Assembly (NCBI RefSeq): GCF_000524195.1 | Contig: NW_020170389.1 | Span: 692,964-756,963, forward strand | DNA from: Echinococcus granulosus | Lineage: Eukaryota; Platyhelminthes; Cestoda; Cyclophyllidea; Taeniidae | DNA: 64,000 bases | Direction: 5' to 3' | Shown: one piece after another, positions 32,993 through 44,084 of the stretch | How the letters are laid out: each line of letters opens with the position of its first letter | Position numbering within the stretch: position 1 is the stretch's first letter | The notes under the pieces: model-generated | Told to the model about the DNA's origin: nothing | Databases searched by the model: none | Seen by the model: the letters and a program-made list of their open reading frames with translations, nothing else | Program-made: the position numbers and the translations under genes

Positions 32993-33786
32993 ATGCCGCG
33001 ATCTCGTTCTGTGACGAAGGTTTACGTTGGCGACTTGCCTCGTGATGCTTCCGAGAAAGAACTTGCTCGTGTTTTTGACCGTTATGGCACTGTGAGAAAT
33101 GTCTGGGTTGCGCGAAACCCACCAGGATTCGCTTTTATTGAATTTGAGGACGCAGCCGATGCCGAAGACGCTGTGAGAGACCTCGATGGAACGTAAGGAT
33201 ACGCTTTCATTTCTAGCACCCGTGTAGAGTCATTTGCGGGGTTCGTGCTCGTGTGGAACTAAGTAATGGCAGAACTCGTCCTAAGCCCTGGATTCGTGGG
33301 GGTCGTGACGGAGACCGTTACGGTGAACGCCGAACTCGGCCGTTTGACCCTAACGATCGCTGCTTCGAGTGTGGTGAGCGGGGCCACTATGCGTACGATT
33401 GCCGCCGTCGTCGGTCGTCACGACGTTCCAGGTAGTGTTCCGTACTATGTAGTCGACTTCACTTGGCTTGCGGAACTAAATTGAAGTGAGACATCATCGT
33501 ATAAACCGATCATCTTAACATCCCTCCTGGTCGAACTTGACTGGCAAAACCAGCACCGTCCCATAGTTCACCTAAATAATCAAACTTGGAGTGGTTGAGC
33601 GATTCGACTTATCCTCAACGAATGCCATCAGCGTTCGTCTTTTGCGACCATCGGCATAGTGAATACATCTTGACATCACGTCGGTGTAATTGTAAGTGCC
33701 GATTCTAAGCGATAAATGGAATCGAGACACTGTCTCATACACTTTTGGATTTTAGATCACGGGATTCGCGTTCCCCGCGTCGTTAA
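32993..33786 (+). CDS. SRSF7: SR splicing factor, SRSF3/SRSF7-like, with zinc knuckle
   Basis: Nuclear RNA-binding protein that promotes exon recognition. Exons: 32993-33192, 33228-33431 and 33756-33786; 144 residues with all phases agreeing. The RRM runs from about residue 9 ([11 protein letters not shown]2) through [12 protein letters not shown] (RNP1) to [11 protein letters not shown] at about 78. The linker keeps PFDPNDR, then a CCHC zinc knuckle ([14 protein letters not shown]), which identifies the SRSF7 (9G8) branch over SRSF3. The RS tail is very short ([10 protein letters not shown] plus SRDSRSPRR); human SRSF7 has over 100 such residues. The first intron is 35 nt. The last donor GT lies inside an in-frame TAG, so retaining intron 2 ends the protein at once after the first RS stretch. 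Confidence 0.92.
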
Positions 33787-33826
33787 ACCAAGGACTGGAT
33801 CTACACAGTATCGTTATAAGGTTTTT

Positions 33827-33832
33827 AATAAA
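33827..33832 (+). promoter_or_regulatory. Poly(A) signal of the SR factor gene
   Basis: A canonical AATAAA lies about 40 bases after the TAA stop at 33784-33786, giving a very short 3'UTR. Confidence 0.7.
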
Positions 33833-33889
33833 CCAAATCTTAAAAACTCTAATTTACAAGCACTTCGGGGGATTGACTGTTTCAATAGG

Positions 33890-34580
33890 AGTCGAGGGTG
33901 CTGATCGCGTGAACCTGAGGAAATGTCCAGTTTCTCATCGGGGAGGCGTAGTGTGGAGACAGATGAGGGGCGCGCTTTGATCCTAAGCAGTGTTGTGCGG
34001 CAAGGGGCGGGGTATTGCAAGATGCCCTTGCTGTGCCATGTCTGGGTTGGCGGAGAGCGTGACGAGTGTGATGATCGTAAGCGAGCGCTGTTCGAGTCTT
34101 CGTCTTCTGCTCACCAATTCTGAAATGAATGGCGAATAAAGCATCAAGCAGGCGTAAGGGTTGCATTTTGAGAGGAAAGGTAGATGCGAGGGAAAACACT
34201 TGATGGGGAATTCGAGTGCTTGGCTGCCGTTCTCGGGCACTGTTAGTTTATAAGCCCTGCTAGCTTGGGGTGCAAAAAGGGAGGTCGTGCGAGAGAAGTG
34301 CGGGCAGGAATTCTTGAAAGAGAATTCATGATATCAGTGCGGGGAGTCGAGCAAAAACATCGGCGAGAGCAAATCCAACGGATGATGGTGTAAAATCAGG
34401 ACCCGGTTTCTTCGTTTCTATTGACGTTGAAAGAGAAGTGATTGGTCCACTCTTAGGCAGCGAGGGAAAGCGTCGCTGTGGCGCCGTTATGACATGGCCG
34501 AAATTGAACCACAGGGTGGGGTAGGTTCTATTACTCCACAATTGGTAGCTGTTTGCTGAATACCACTGATACTTATAATG
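33890..34580. other. G+C-rich unexplained block, possibly the 5' part of a retroelement
   Basis: This 0.7-kb block is markedly richer in G+C than its surroundings. Seen on the plus strand are a TATA-like TTATAAG (about 34250), an AATAAA (about 34136), and near its end an ATG followed by a short open stretch (MAEIEPQGGVGSITPQLVA) ending at a stop, which could be a gag-type start. ORFs on both strands overlap and none has a recognised domain. Confidence 0.25.
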
Positions 34581-37500
34581 CACAATCTAGATAATTCCAA
34601 TAATATCGACACATACTTGAAATTATACGATTATAGAAGCGTTAGCGTGTCCTGAAACCTTAGGTGAGGTGGGCGGAGATTGTGTCGCGCAAGAATGGCT
34701 GGTTTAAATATAGTAAATATAATTTTCTACGGAAGGGCTGTAATCCACTTGTCTTTTGGTGGCGAGTGGTGTACCCAAACCTTATCGAACAAGGGGCTGA
34801 TTGTGGTTGAAGCTGTACGTGAGTAATGTCACCCTCTGTGCAAAACCCAAAACAGTAAAAGAAGTTTGCATGATAGTTACAGGATAAGATAGGTCCTCAA
34901 TTTCTGAACTGGAGGTCCGTTTGTATGTAGTGCGAGTAATATGACGAAAGTGCTTCTCTGAAAATCTGCCAAACTTTTAGCGTTTACCCGTGTAGGAAAC
35001 CAAGTTGGCGAGATAGTGTGCGGAGCCACGTGAGTCTCCATTTGCAAAATTCTAAAAATCGGAACTTGTATGACCTTCAGTCTAGAAGAAGACTACAGCT
35101 TGACGACAGAATGACTATATGGAGGTATCTGCTACAGATGTGAATTTGCGAGACATTAATTGGCATATAAGACGACTTCTGGCATGTAGCTAGCCAATAA
35201 ACATAGCCAATGACATTTGGGGTAAAAACTTTGAGAGCTAAAGTTGGACACTCCTCCACCTCCTACCTGCCCATTGAAAGTGTGATGCAACTCAAAAGGC
35301 GGGCAAAAAACCGCCCTTCCCTGCTGGGTAATTTCAATAATTTTGTGGGATCCCCGTACAAATTACTAGGAGACTTTCTGAAAGAAATATTGAAAGGACA
35401 ACTAAGTATATAAAGTAACAATGAAGATACCCCGAGGTACGAGCAACAGTAACTGAGAAAATGTGATAATTTACCTTAGAGACGAGGCTCCAAGGGTGTC
35501 AATGAATAACACGGTGGAAATCGTTGTTTAAGAGGAATTAAATCATAACAGATAAAAGTTTATCAATTGAAATAAATTCAAGGCGTGCGATGATAGAGGA
35601 GTAAAAACTCGTGAGTTTCAAATCAATCCTCTACACCGACTATTTCAAATAAATTTAGGATTATTCTGGCAATTCCAAGGGGTTACTTAGCGATAACAGG
35701 GCAGAATACTCAAGATTAAGAGGTTGGTGTCAAAACATTTAAACAATCCTAAATTTATTTGTCACATGCGTAATGTCATGACATTAGCTGCAAAAGTGAA
35801 CCACGGGCTTTAAAACAGTCACCTTACTAGCTGAGAGAGTAAAAAGTTTCAGGGGGTTCCGATGAAGTTTCCTTGGACTTCCTGCTCCTTGGAAGGTTGC
35901 AATACGTTCGAATTCTTACTCAGATTCGCGGTAGTGTGAACTCGAGAGAGCCGAGTTCCCCAAACATCAAGGCAGTGGAGGAGTAGCTGAAGGACAGCAT
36001 TTGCACAGTAAGTATTTTCCTCCAATCCATAGGCCAGGCGAGTTTGTCTGAGTCGCTATATCTGCTGACCTGGTGAATATGATGCTCCTTTAGTAATGGT
36101 TGAAAATCGCGAAGTTAAAATAAGATACTGATAGAACACAACTATTGACACTACTACATGGGTTCAGCATTTGCCAATCTACACATTGATAGTAAAGATT
36201 TAAAAGGAGCATGTATAAAGACGGGAGAAAAAGTGCTTCTACCGAATGACTGACCACAGAACTACAATATTATAATTATTGCAAACGAAGAAAGGCTGCG
36301 AACTCGGAATCCATAATGATACCTAAGTCAAATCAGAAATACTATGAGCACGACAATATCTTGACATTTTTAAGTTGTAAAGTATACAGGTTTAATTCCG
36401 ATCACTCAATAGCAACAACTGGCAGGCGACGCAATCATTTTATAGCGGTACCATTTTGCCGCTTTCTGAACAAACTACTTTGGTAGCAAATCGTAGGGAC
36501 GAAATATGCTTGACATAAATGGAGACACAACACTCCTCCATGTTGAATAGCATTTGGGATTCAATACCTAACTATGAGACTCAACCACCACAGACTTCAT
36601 AATTCAAACACGTCTGCACCAGGCAGGTATTTCCAGCCAGGCATTCTCAGGTGTCATAGCAATTTTTACCTCAGTGGACGTTAAAACAATTTCTATGATT
36701 TCCAATATCTTTGAAAATTTATTTGGTTTTAGGATCGTTAAGTTGTCAGTCTTTACAGCGATCTTAGAAGTGGCACAGATACAGGTGAAAATAAACGCCA
36801 CTAAATTCTGCTAGACACTATTCAACCAGCATTTGAAGTAGGAATGAAGTTAATTCACCACAAGGATATTTGCATTCCACATCATACCAAACAGCTGGCA
36901 ATAAGCAAGACCGGATTCACGAAAAAAAAAACACAATTAAACCCCACTGAGAAAAGAATACCTTAACTATGTCAAGGAAAGAAAAGGTTGTGTAAACAGT
37001 TGTCTTCAGATATGAACCTTCACAGATTAGCAAAGTGACCAAAGTATGAAACAACGATTTACCTAATTAAGAACTGGTTCACCCCTGAAATCATGCACAA
37101 GGGCATGTGTAGAACATATGATGAACCATTTATGAATCTTGAAATCATCCAGATAAATTTGACTGGATTTAACAAGCAAGGTAGCAAAGATAAGTGTAGG
37201 TATGCGGAGAAATTTACAACCATTTTTATGTAGAAAAATATTTGTCACAGAAGCTGGTATAAGGGGTAAAACTAAGGGTCATTTCAAACAAAGACAAGTC
37301 ATATAAACTAACGTAGAACCCCAAGAAACGCCATTAAAAACTGCTGGGAAATCCACTTGTTCCACTCAAGAGACAGATATTACGGTCTCCAGAACAATTT
37401 TGAATGTATCCACCTGTTCCAAATCCATCAACAACGGGACCATCAAAATTCTGGGGACATACTCGAGAAGATAGACGCGCAGTAAGGAGCTTTGTATCGA

Positions 37501-39261
37501 TGAGGTGAGTGCTGATAAGGAACAACTTGTGAAAGAACTGGGGAGTCAAAACGAAGATCTCACGATTCACTGAAAAAGAACTTTTAAGTAGGAAATCGAA
37601 AGTGTCCGCGGCGTCATATTTGTTGAGGGGCCAAAAATAAGCCCAAGGACGAACTGCTACGGAAAACCAGTGCGATGAAATGAGTTTGAAGCACCGCTAC
37701 CAGTTGTACAATTTTAAAAGTAGTAGCAACCTTAATCACCACAGTCAATTTGATATCCTCTGCAGCCTCCGAAAACGAGTGGTCCCGCGGTACTCACTGG
37801 AATACTGAGTTGATGGGTTACTGCCAACTCGTGGGCATAAATGCGATTACATTTTTACAGCATGCTTGTCAGTGAGCACACTTTTCAAATAAATTTAATG
37901 TCGGGTGCTGCAAATAAAATTCTAGCAATAGATCGACAGAAAAGGCGTTGATAGACAATATACTTGTAAGGAGTGGGTCACAGCAACAGGAAGTGTGGCA
38001 GCGCATATTAATTTGTGAAAAGTTCTTATCATGGTTTCTTCAAATACAATGAATTGACTTGTATATTTGAATAGTCTTATTGATAAATGATCAACGACTG
38101 ATCAGTTGCGTCATGTATTTTTCTTCTTTGATGTTGGGATAAGTTTAAACGTGTTATTTCTCCTACGCCTCCCATTCAACCTAATTTTTTTGTCACTGAC
38201 TATTTACTAGATTTTGTGTTTGTACTTTGGTAATAAGGAATTTGGCAACAGTTTAAGCAGCGGATAACAACTCTCGTTAGTAGATCCCCAATCGAATCGT
38301 AATGAGCTGGGCTTCCTGGGCGCCTTTGATCGTCCAGAGATGTTACTAACCCCCCTCCCCTGTTTTTAGCGTCCCAAATCGTCCCCAAAGTCGCAACAAC
38401 CAGAAATACCGTAGAAGAGCACATGTTGCCAATATGTGGATGGAATTGGAGGCCGCTGTGACGGTCCAAAGGCCGTTCCAGAGTTTCTCCTCTCTTGAAG
38501 CGAGTAGATCGGCCAGAAAGAGACACCTTCCACCTCATAAGCGTCGTGAATGTGTACAGGGTATTAGCATTATTGGAAGCCAATGTCCCTTTCCGCCTAA
38601 AGGTTGATAGTATCAGTTTAGGCACAAGGGAGACGTGTGCTGACTACTTCCCACCTCAAACGCATACCCGAGCACATTTTATAGTACCGCCCCCTAGGGC
38701 TAGAGTGCCCGCCTGTTTGAACATTCACTTAAACAAATAATCAAGTCGCTACTTGTTAATGTATAACCAATGAATACAGCTTAACTAAGCATTCTGACAC
38801 ATTAATTCATTTTGGCTTACGTCACTTGAGGTAGAGTAAATGGATCTTAGAAGTTCGACTTAGAATTTGATGCTTGATGTGCATCAAAATTAAAACTAAT
38901 CTAAATTACCATAAATCACTAGCTATTTAAGTTTGAGTGTGTTTTACAGCATTGGAATGATATTGCCTTTAGCATGATTCCACATTATGGTATGTATATT
39001 GCCAATTAATCATAAGACATTGGTCTCTCTTATCATGGGATAACCACTGAATCTCTGAATTTTTTAAAGCTGTTCTGTTGTCTATTTAAACGATTTTTCT
39101 CTGTTTGAAACTTAAGTCTGTTCAATTAATTCCATTGTACTAATTCAATCAGACAAGACTGTTTTTTGGGTAGGTAGCCTTCTATTAGGAGTACGAAATT
39201 TTCCCAAATTTAGCTTGTGTGGTGTATTATCTGCCATCCTTGACAGAATTCTTGTTTAATC
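34581..39261. other. Gene-poor intergenic region with a G+C-rich island at 38.2-38.7 kb
   Basis: Mostly AT-rich without supported exons. At about 38200-38720 base composition shifts to higher G+C with many CpGs, and a 141-codon ORF is open on the minus strand (38625-38200) opposite an 81-codon plus-strand ORF. Neither shows a domain I recognise. Confidence 0.35.
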
Positions 39262-39405
39262 TGTAGCGCTCCGACTCTGCTCTGAAGACTAGTGAGGATA
39301 CAATACTCGGGCAGAATACGTAATATCAACGTAGGGAAGGGGTCGAGAGCCAGGCCGTCCGGTGGACGTACACAGGCGGAGCTTTGAGTAGGTCGTTATC
39401 TAATT
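39262..39405 (-). mobile_element. Diverged LTR fragment, variant of the solo-LTR family
   Basis: It begins TGTAGCGCTCCGACTC and contains ACAATACTCGGGCAGAATA, both shared with the solo LTR at 24351-24546 in the same orientation. Past that block the sequence differs from that LTR and instead resembles 41408-41500 (a shared AGGCGGA block followed by a similar AGT-GGTCG stretch). No boundary duplication was found. Confidence 0.55.
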
Positions 39406-39633
39406 AGAGCTAAACTAAAAAATAGAGGATTGCAACTCTTACGGATGTATCTCTCATAGGAACCATTGCTTTTAAGTTTGCAAGAAGCAAACGACGCCAC
39501 TTCCTATCTTATTAACTTTGACATGCTGAAATCCTTGAAAGGATGATTTACAATTAAGTGTGCTTTTGCATTTTGCTAATTTGCGTCATGCTTTTGGGTG
39601 CCCTTCCTTAATGCTTTCCATTGCGTTGAGTAG

Positions 39634-39885
39634 ATTCATGCATGTCTCTCACATCGAAAAGGTATGTAATTGGAATTGCTAAGGTTTTACCAGCAGCTGC
39701 TTTTCAATGCCAATGTTCTCAATAAGAATGCCCAAGCAGTGGGTCTCTCACTTCATTTTAGTAAGAATATATATGCACAAACTTCATTCCCGTAGCTAAA
39801 TTGAGTTTCCTGATGATTTTCAGCTATTTTCCACACCGGAGTGCCGGTTTTCGCAGGCTCGTGGATCATCATTATGAACCACTGA
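39634..39885 (+). CDS. Candidate exons of an unidentified gene
   Basis: Three pieces join with consistent phases: 39634-39661, 39694-39760 (QLLFNANVLNKNAQAVGLSL) and 39824-39885 (TIFHTGVPVFAGSWIIIMNH, stop TGA). The first intron would be 32 nt with GTATGT...TTACCAG, the second 63 nt with GTAAGA...TTTTCAG, in line with the short introns of EIF3J and the SR gene. The product is not recognised. Two further exon-like pieces follow at 40.7 and 41.6-41.8 kb and may belong together. Confidence 0.3.
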
Positions 39886-40699
39886 CTGGCTACCTGGATC
39901 CAGTAACACTCTGGAATCAGCTTTAGTACCCCCAACAATTAATTGCGTAACGTTTGGGAAGTTAAAACATTTTTGAAGCTTTTTAAGCAGTAGTATATGC
40001 TTTTCCTTGTAGATCTCGATCTCCAATGAAGTGCATTCTAAAATCACCCTACCCCTTGGGAAACTTAAAAGGCATTGAATACTTTGCACTGTTTTGAACT
40101 TAACTTCTGCATTTACATTGTCTTTTACAAGAAAAGAAGATCAAGATCCTGGAAGGGAGGGTTTCATTTAAACCAAATCGGCAATTGTAGGAAACGCTGC
40201 AAAAGAGCAAATAATTCTTATCATGGCTGCAGGGCTTAAAACTATGTATTTCTAAACTAATATCTCAGTGTATTTTATATAATGAAAACAGTTAACATGA
40301 AGATAATCGTCCTCTTTAATTTTTATTTTTAGAATCATCATAAGTAGGTAAAACGGAACCTGCCAAGCAAGTGGCCTCCTACTTGCAAGGTAAAACCCTT
40401 CATATAATTTAACAAATCAGAATGCCAAAAAAAAACCAAAAGATTTTGAATCTTCTTCAGATTTACCTTATCTATTCACAGGATGCAAAATTCAATGATA
40501 CCCTACTTAGTTCTTTGGATTAAGAAAAGCCCTGACGCTTTGGAGAAATAGAAAAGCACTTTCTGACGTATTAACGGCAGTTCATTAAATCTTTTATAAA
40601 GTTTACGTTCTGTTGCAAACGACGTTTCAATGTTATTACTTTTTTGCGCTGTAACAAATCTTACGAGGACATATTTTGACTAGTTTAAAATTCCAATTA

Positions 40700-40746
40700 A
40701 ATGTTAAAAGCAAAGCAGATGCTAGTCTGCTTTGCTTTTTAACATT
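40700..40746. repeat. Near-perfect inverted repeat (hairpin)
   Basis: Arms 40700-40719 and 40726-40746 are complementary over 20 bp with a single extra T in the right arm and a 6-base loop (TGCTAG). The core stem is AAGCAAAGCAGA/TCTGCTTTGCTT. Confidence 0.85.
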
Positions 40747-40899
40747 GGGTCTTGATTCGGGTGATATGCCTGCTCAACTGGTGGATGACTTATCGATGGT
40801 AGATGAAGTAAGGTATTATGCTAGAATGCTACATTTCCTACAGCTTCAAACGTCGGCAGTCAAGTTATTGCAGAGTGCGCTCAGGCTCTCATATGTGTT
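40726..40899 (+). CDS. Candidate exons of an unidentified gene (second piece)
   Basis: A stretch ending at 40809 reads DSGDMPAQLVDDLSMVDE and is followed by a GTAAGG donor. A CTACAG acceptor 36 nt on opens LQTSAVKLLQSALRLSY in the matching phase (from about 40846). The 36-nt intron fits the local pattern. The start is uncertain; an AG inside the hairpin loop at 40724-40725 is one possible acceptor. The product is not recognised. Confidence 0.3.
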
Positions 40900-41407
40900 T
40901 ATAATTTGTAAAATCCTCACTACTTTCTATGCTTTTTACCAGTGTTATTGTGTTGCCGGTTTAAGTGAGACCAAAAATTGAAGTTGCAGGTAATTTAAAG
41001 GATAAACACCCTGCGTGCTTAGCATTGTGTTGTTGTGGGACAGAGAAGTAATTATTACCATTGTTCGTGATTTTAACGCATTTCACAGCATTTTCGACTG
41101 ATTTCATTCCACTTTGCTAGTCTTAACCATTCTGATTTTTCTTCCTGCATTAATACGAAAGCGATAATAGTCGAACTTCTCATAATGATTTCACCTGAAA
41201 TACTTCTCACTTATACTTCCAAGCTTTCCTTTTATGTGAAGGATATCTTATGTTTGGTATTCAATTTCATGTAATTCCATTTATTAAACAAAATTTCTAC
41301 TTTTAAGTTGTAATAAAAGTGCTTTTGTAAAAAAATAACTGTAAAGCCTTGAATCCCCCTAATTTGAAAGAAGTCATAATAATAAGAGAGAAAACGAACA
41401 TAAGGGC

Positions 41408-41500
41408 TAGAAGGCTACCTGGCATGGCCCTTCGGCCATGCCGTCTAGCGGAAGTGCAAAGGCGGATCCTTAAGTGGTCGCGAAACCAAGATGAAGCGTC
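41408..41500. mobile_element. LTR-like fragment with GGCATGGCC palindrome
   Basis: Contains GGCATGGCCCTTCGGCCATGCC, an inverted repeat also present in looser form in the LTRs at 24351-24546 and 31689-31852. It is followed by an AGGCGGA...AGTGGTCG segment shared with 39262-39405. It is G+C-rich against AT-rich flanks. Confidence 0.45.
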
Positions 41501-41601
41501 AAGCGAATAACAAAGGTTTAACAATAATCTTGAGCTATTTATTTAAACAAATGTGTTTAAATTGAGCTCATGAATTTCTCAGCACTTCTTTTACTCATTA
41601 G

Positions 41602-41849
41602 ATTGTATACGTCAAGTTACATCGACGTGACATCGTTTAACAGTGTAGTAGCGGTTTTCGATAAATTAGGTGAGTAGGTCGAATAATTATAGTTCCATAA
41701 TTTTCCACTTTTCCTAACTACTTGCTTTGAGACGAAAGAGGTCAACCGAAGCCAAACAGCCAGATGAATTGTCTTTACTAAACCAGTCCAGTCTACGCTG
41801 ACTTGTCTAGACGCTATCTGCGTCATCTGCGAATTGAATAATCTTTCAG
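41602..41849 (+). CDS. Candidate exons of an unidentified gene (third piece)
   Basis: Exon 41602-41669 (LYTSSYIDVTSFNSVVAVFD...) ends before GTGAGT, and exon 41811-41849 (AICVICELNNLS) follows a TTGTCTAG acceptor with matching phase, joined by an Asp codon. The next exon was not found. A 131-codon ORF on the opposite strand covers the same stretch, so one of the two is a shadow. The plus-strand reading has proper splice sites and is preferred, with low confidence. Confidence 0.28.
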
Positions 41850-44084
41850 GTACTTGGGGTACCAGAAGCATAATAACTTGCCTAAAATGTTTTATTCTGT
41901 TAGTCAGGTGTCTGTGTGTTCTCTGAATTTGCACAAAACGCTTAAAACTGGGCTTTATCGATGATTTTAAATAGCCGTTTCTAGAAAGACCAACAAAATA
42001 TTCGAAAAGCAATTAAATTTTGGCCATTTCATTTGAATCCGTTGGCCATTTAATATTGTTTTAACAAACTGAAATCATATGGAAATATGCCGCTTAATGT
42101 GTTGCATTAATCCGGATTTCAAGGCTTTTAAATCAAAAACTTCAGGGCTTCTTTTGTTATTTCCCACGGAATTTTGAAGAGTATCTCTTACGGTACGCAA
42201 ATGGTTGCAAAAATGATTGACTTGAAGCTACGATTATTCATGAGTTGATGCGACTTTCATTAAAACTTACTGGTAGTGCATTCGTTGTCTACATAGGTTT
42301 GAAAGTGTTCACTTATTTTTTTCGATTATAATAGGGTTGTTTAGACAATAAGCGGACCTTTACTTGACTTCAGATTACAAGTAAATAATGTCAATTTGTG
42401 ATGTTCACTGCCAAAGCTTGGGAAGGCAAAGATTGCATTGATGATCAGTACTATAGTTGACTCTCAATTTCCACCAGTGGATAACATTTTACCGAATTCT
42501 GCCCATCAATGCTCCGCTACTGTCAGCCAGTTCTCAGAAATAATATGAATTATGCTTGAATATCACTTCGAAATAGTTGTATGATTTCACGCAAGCATGG
42601 GAAATTGCTGACTGCCGCGTCTCGTACGCTCTAGTCCACTCTCCACTCAATCCACATTCGGTATATTCAGTTAGTCAAGGTAGAAGTTCCTCCACACCGA
42701 CAGCTTTTCAGTGCAGCAATATGATGAGTGAAAAACCAAGAGTCTTCATTTTTTAACATGGGATCAGTTCAGTAATTAATTGCATGATGATCGACGATAT
42801 AAAGTCGGAAAATCGTACTGCAATCATTTGCAAAGGGAAGTCTGGTGAAGCTGCGGATTATGAACTTTTATCGCTAATTCATCTTCTGGAAAGAGATTTG
42901 ACTTTTGGGATAATGACTTGCAATTTATGCACCAAAATAGTGCATGTTCTTATGAGATACCCACTAATCCTAATAATTCTTAATTAATCGTAGTTTCGGA
43001 AGCTGCCCATTTACTTATTAAGTGATCAAAGCCTAATACAATTAATCACTCTGGTATTTTCCTTAACAATCCATTTCCGAGGTATTAGCCTATGGTTTAA
43101 AATAATTTCTTGCAGAATAAATAATACTCACTAGTTTAAAACGTATTCTGGAGTAGTCATTTTGGCAAAATAAATTCACCCAAATAATTTTATCCGTTTT
43201 TGACGGTAGCATTCGACACAAAATAGTAATTAGCTTGATAAAGCTTCCAATAGTAAGGAATAGCCGCATTTTTATGCAAAAGTCTTATGGTAATTTGATT
43301 AAAATATCCAGACATTATAACCCGGAATATGATTCCTAGCAGTTTTTAAATTAGCACTCCTTCCTCATTAGGTCTGGAGAAATTCACCGACTAATTATAC
43401 ATCTACACGAGCTTTAATGAAAGAAGGCACAGGAAAAAGAGTTATACCAATGATTTTGAAATATTTACCATTGCAAGGGAAAAAATGAGTTTGTGCAGGT
43501 AAAATCAAACGCATTTATGCGCCAAATCCCACCTAAACAGGGATTATTTTAGAAACACAAAAGTTTTAACGTTTTGCTCGAAAATCTAAAGTATTTTTGT
43601 ACTTGGCATTCGGATAAAAGATAATAAATAGCACACAAAATGATAGCTTTCTAGCTTTCAAAGCATTGATTAGATTATAATAAATTCATGACCTTAAATT
43701 TTCATTTAGTCAAAAATAAACTTGCTTAAGAATATTGAACTAAAAAGAGCCTACACTACAATTTACTAAAGCATGAATCCATCGAATGACATTAAAGCCA
43801 GAACAATGCGCACGTTTCGCATGTGGCACAATTTACATGAGACGGCGGTGCACAATCATCAGGAACTCGCAAGGTGCAATTCCTCTGCCCCAATCATGCG
43901 CAAGCAAATTCACCTTCCACTCTGACTGGCTAGCAAAGTGGACCAATCACTGCCCGGCGTCATTGCATGGCACGCGAAATTCATCAGTGTGTTACCACCA
44001 GGCTGGTGTAATAGCACGTATCTCGGATGTCGCGTTTTTAAATCCTATGCTTTACGCTATTAAAGGGCTTCGTACTTATGCATT
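41850..44084. other. Intergenic, including the upstream region of the membrane-protein gene
   Basis: AT-rich without supported exons up to about 43780. The last 300 bases before 44085 are more G+C-rich and contain a CCAAT box at 43943-43947, plausible promoter and 5'UTR for the gene that follows. Confidence 0.4.

Noticed and set aside
41617..42012. 131-codon minus-strand ORF
   Set aside because: No recognisable domain or splice context; it lies opposite plus-strand pieces with proper splice sites.
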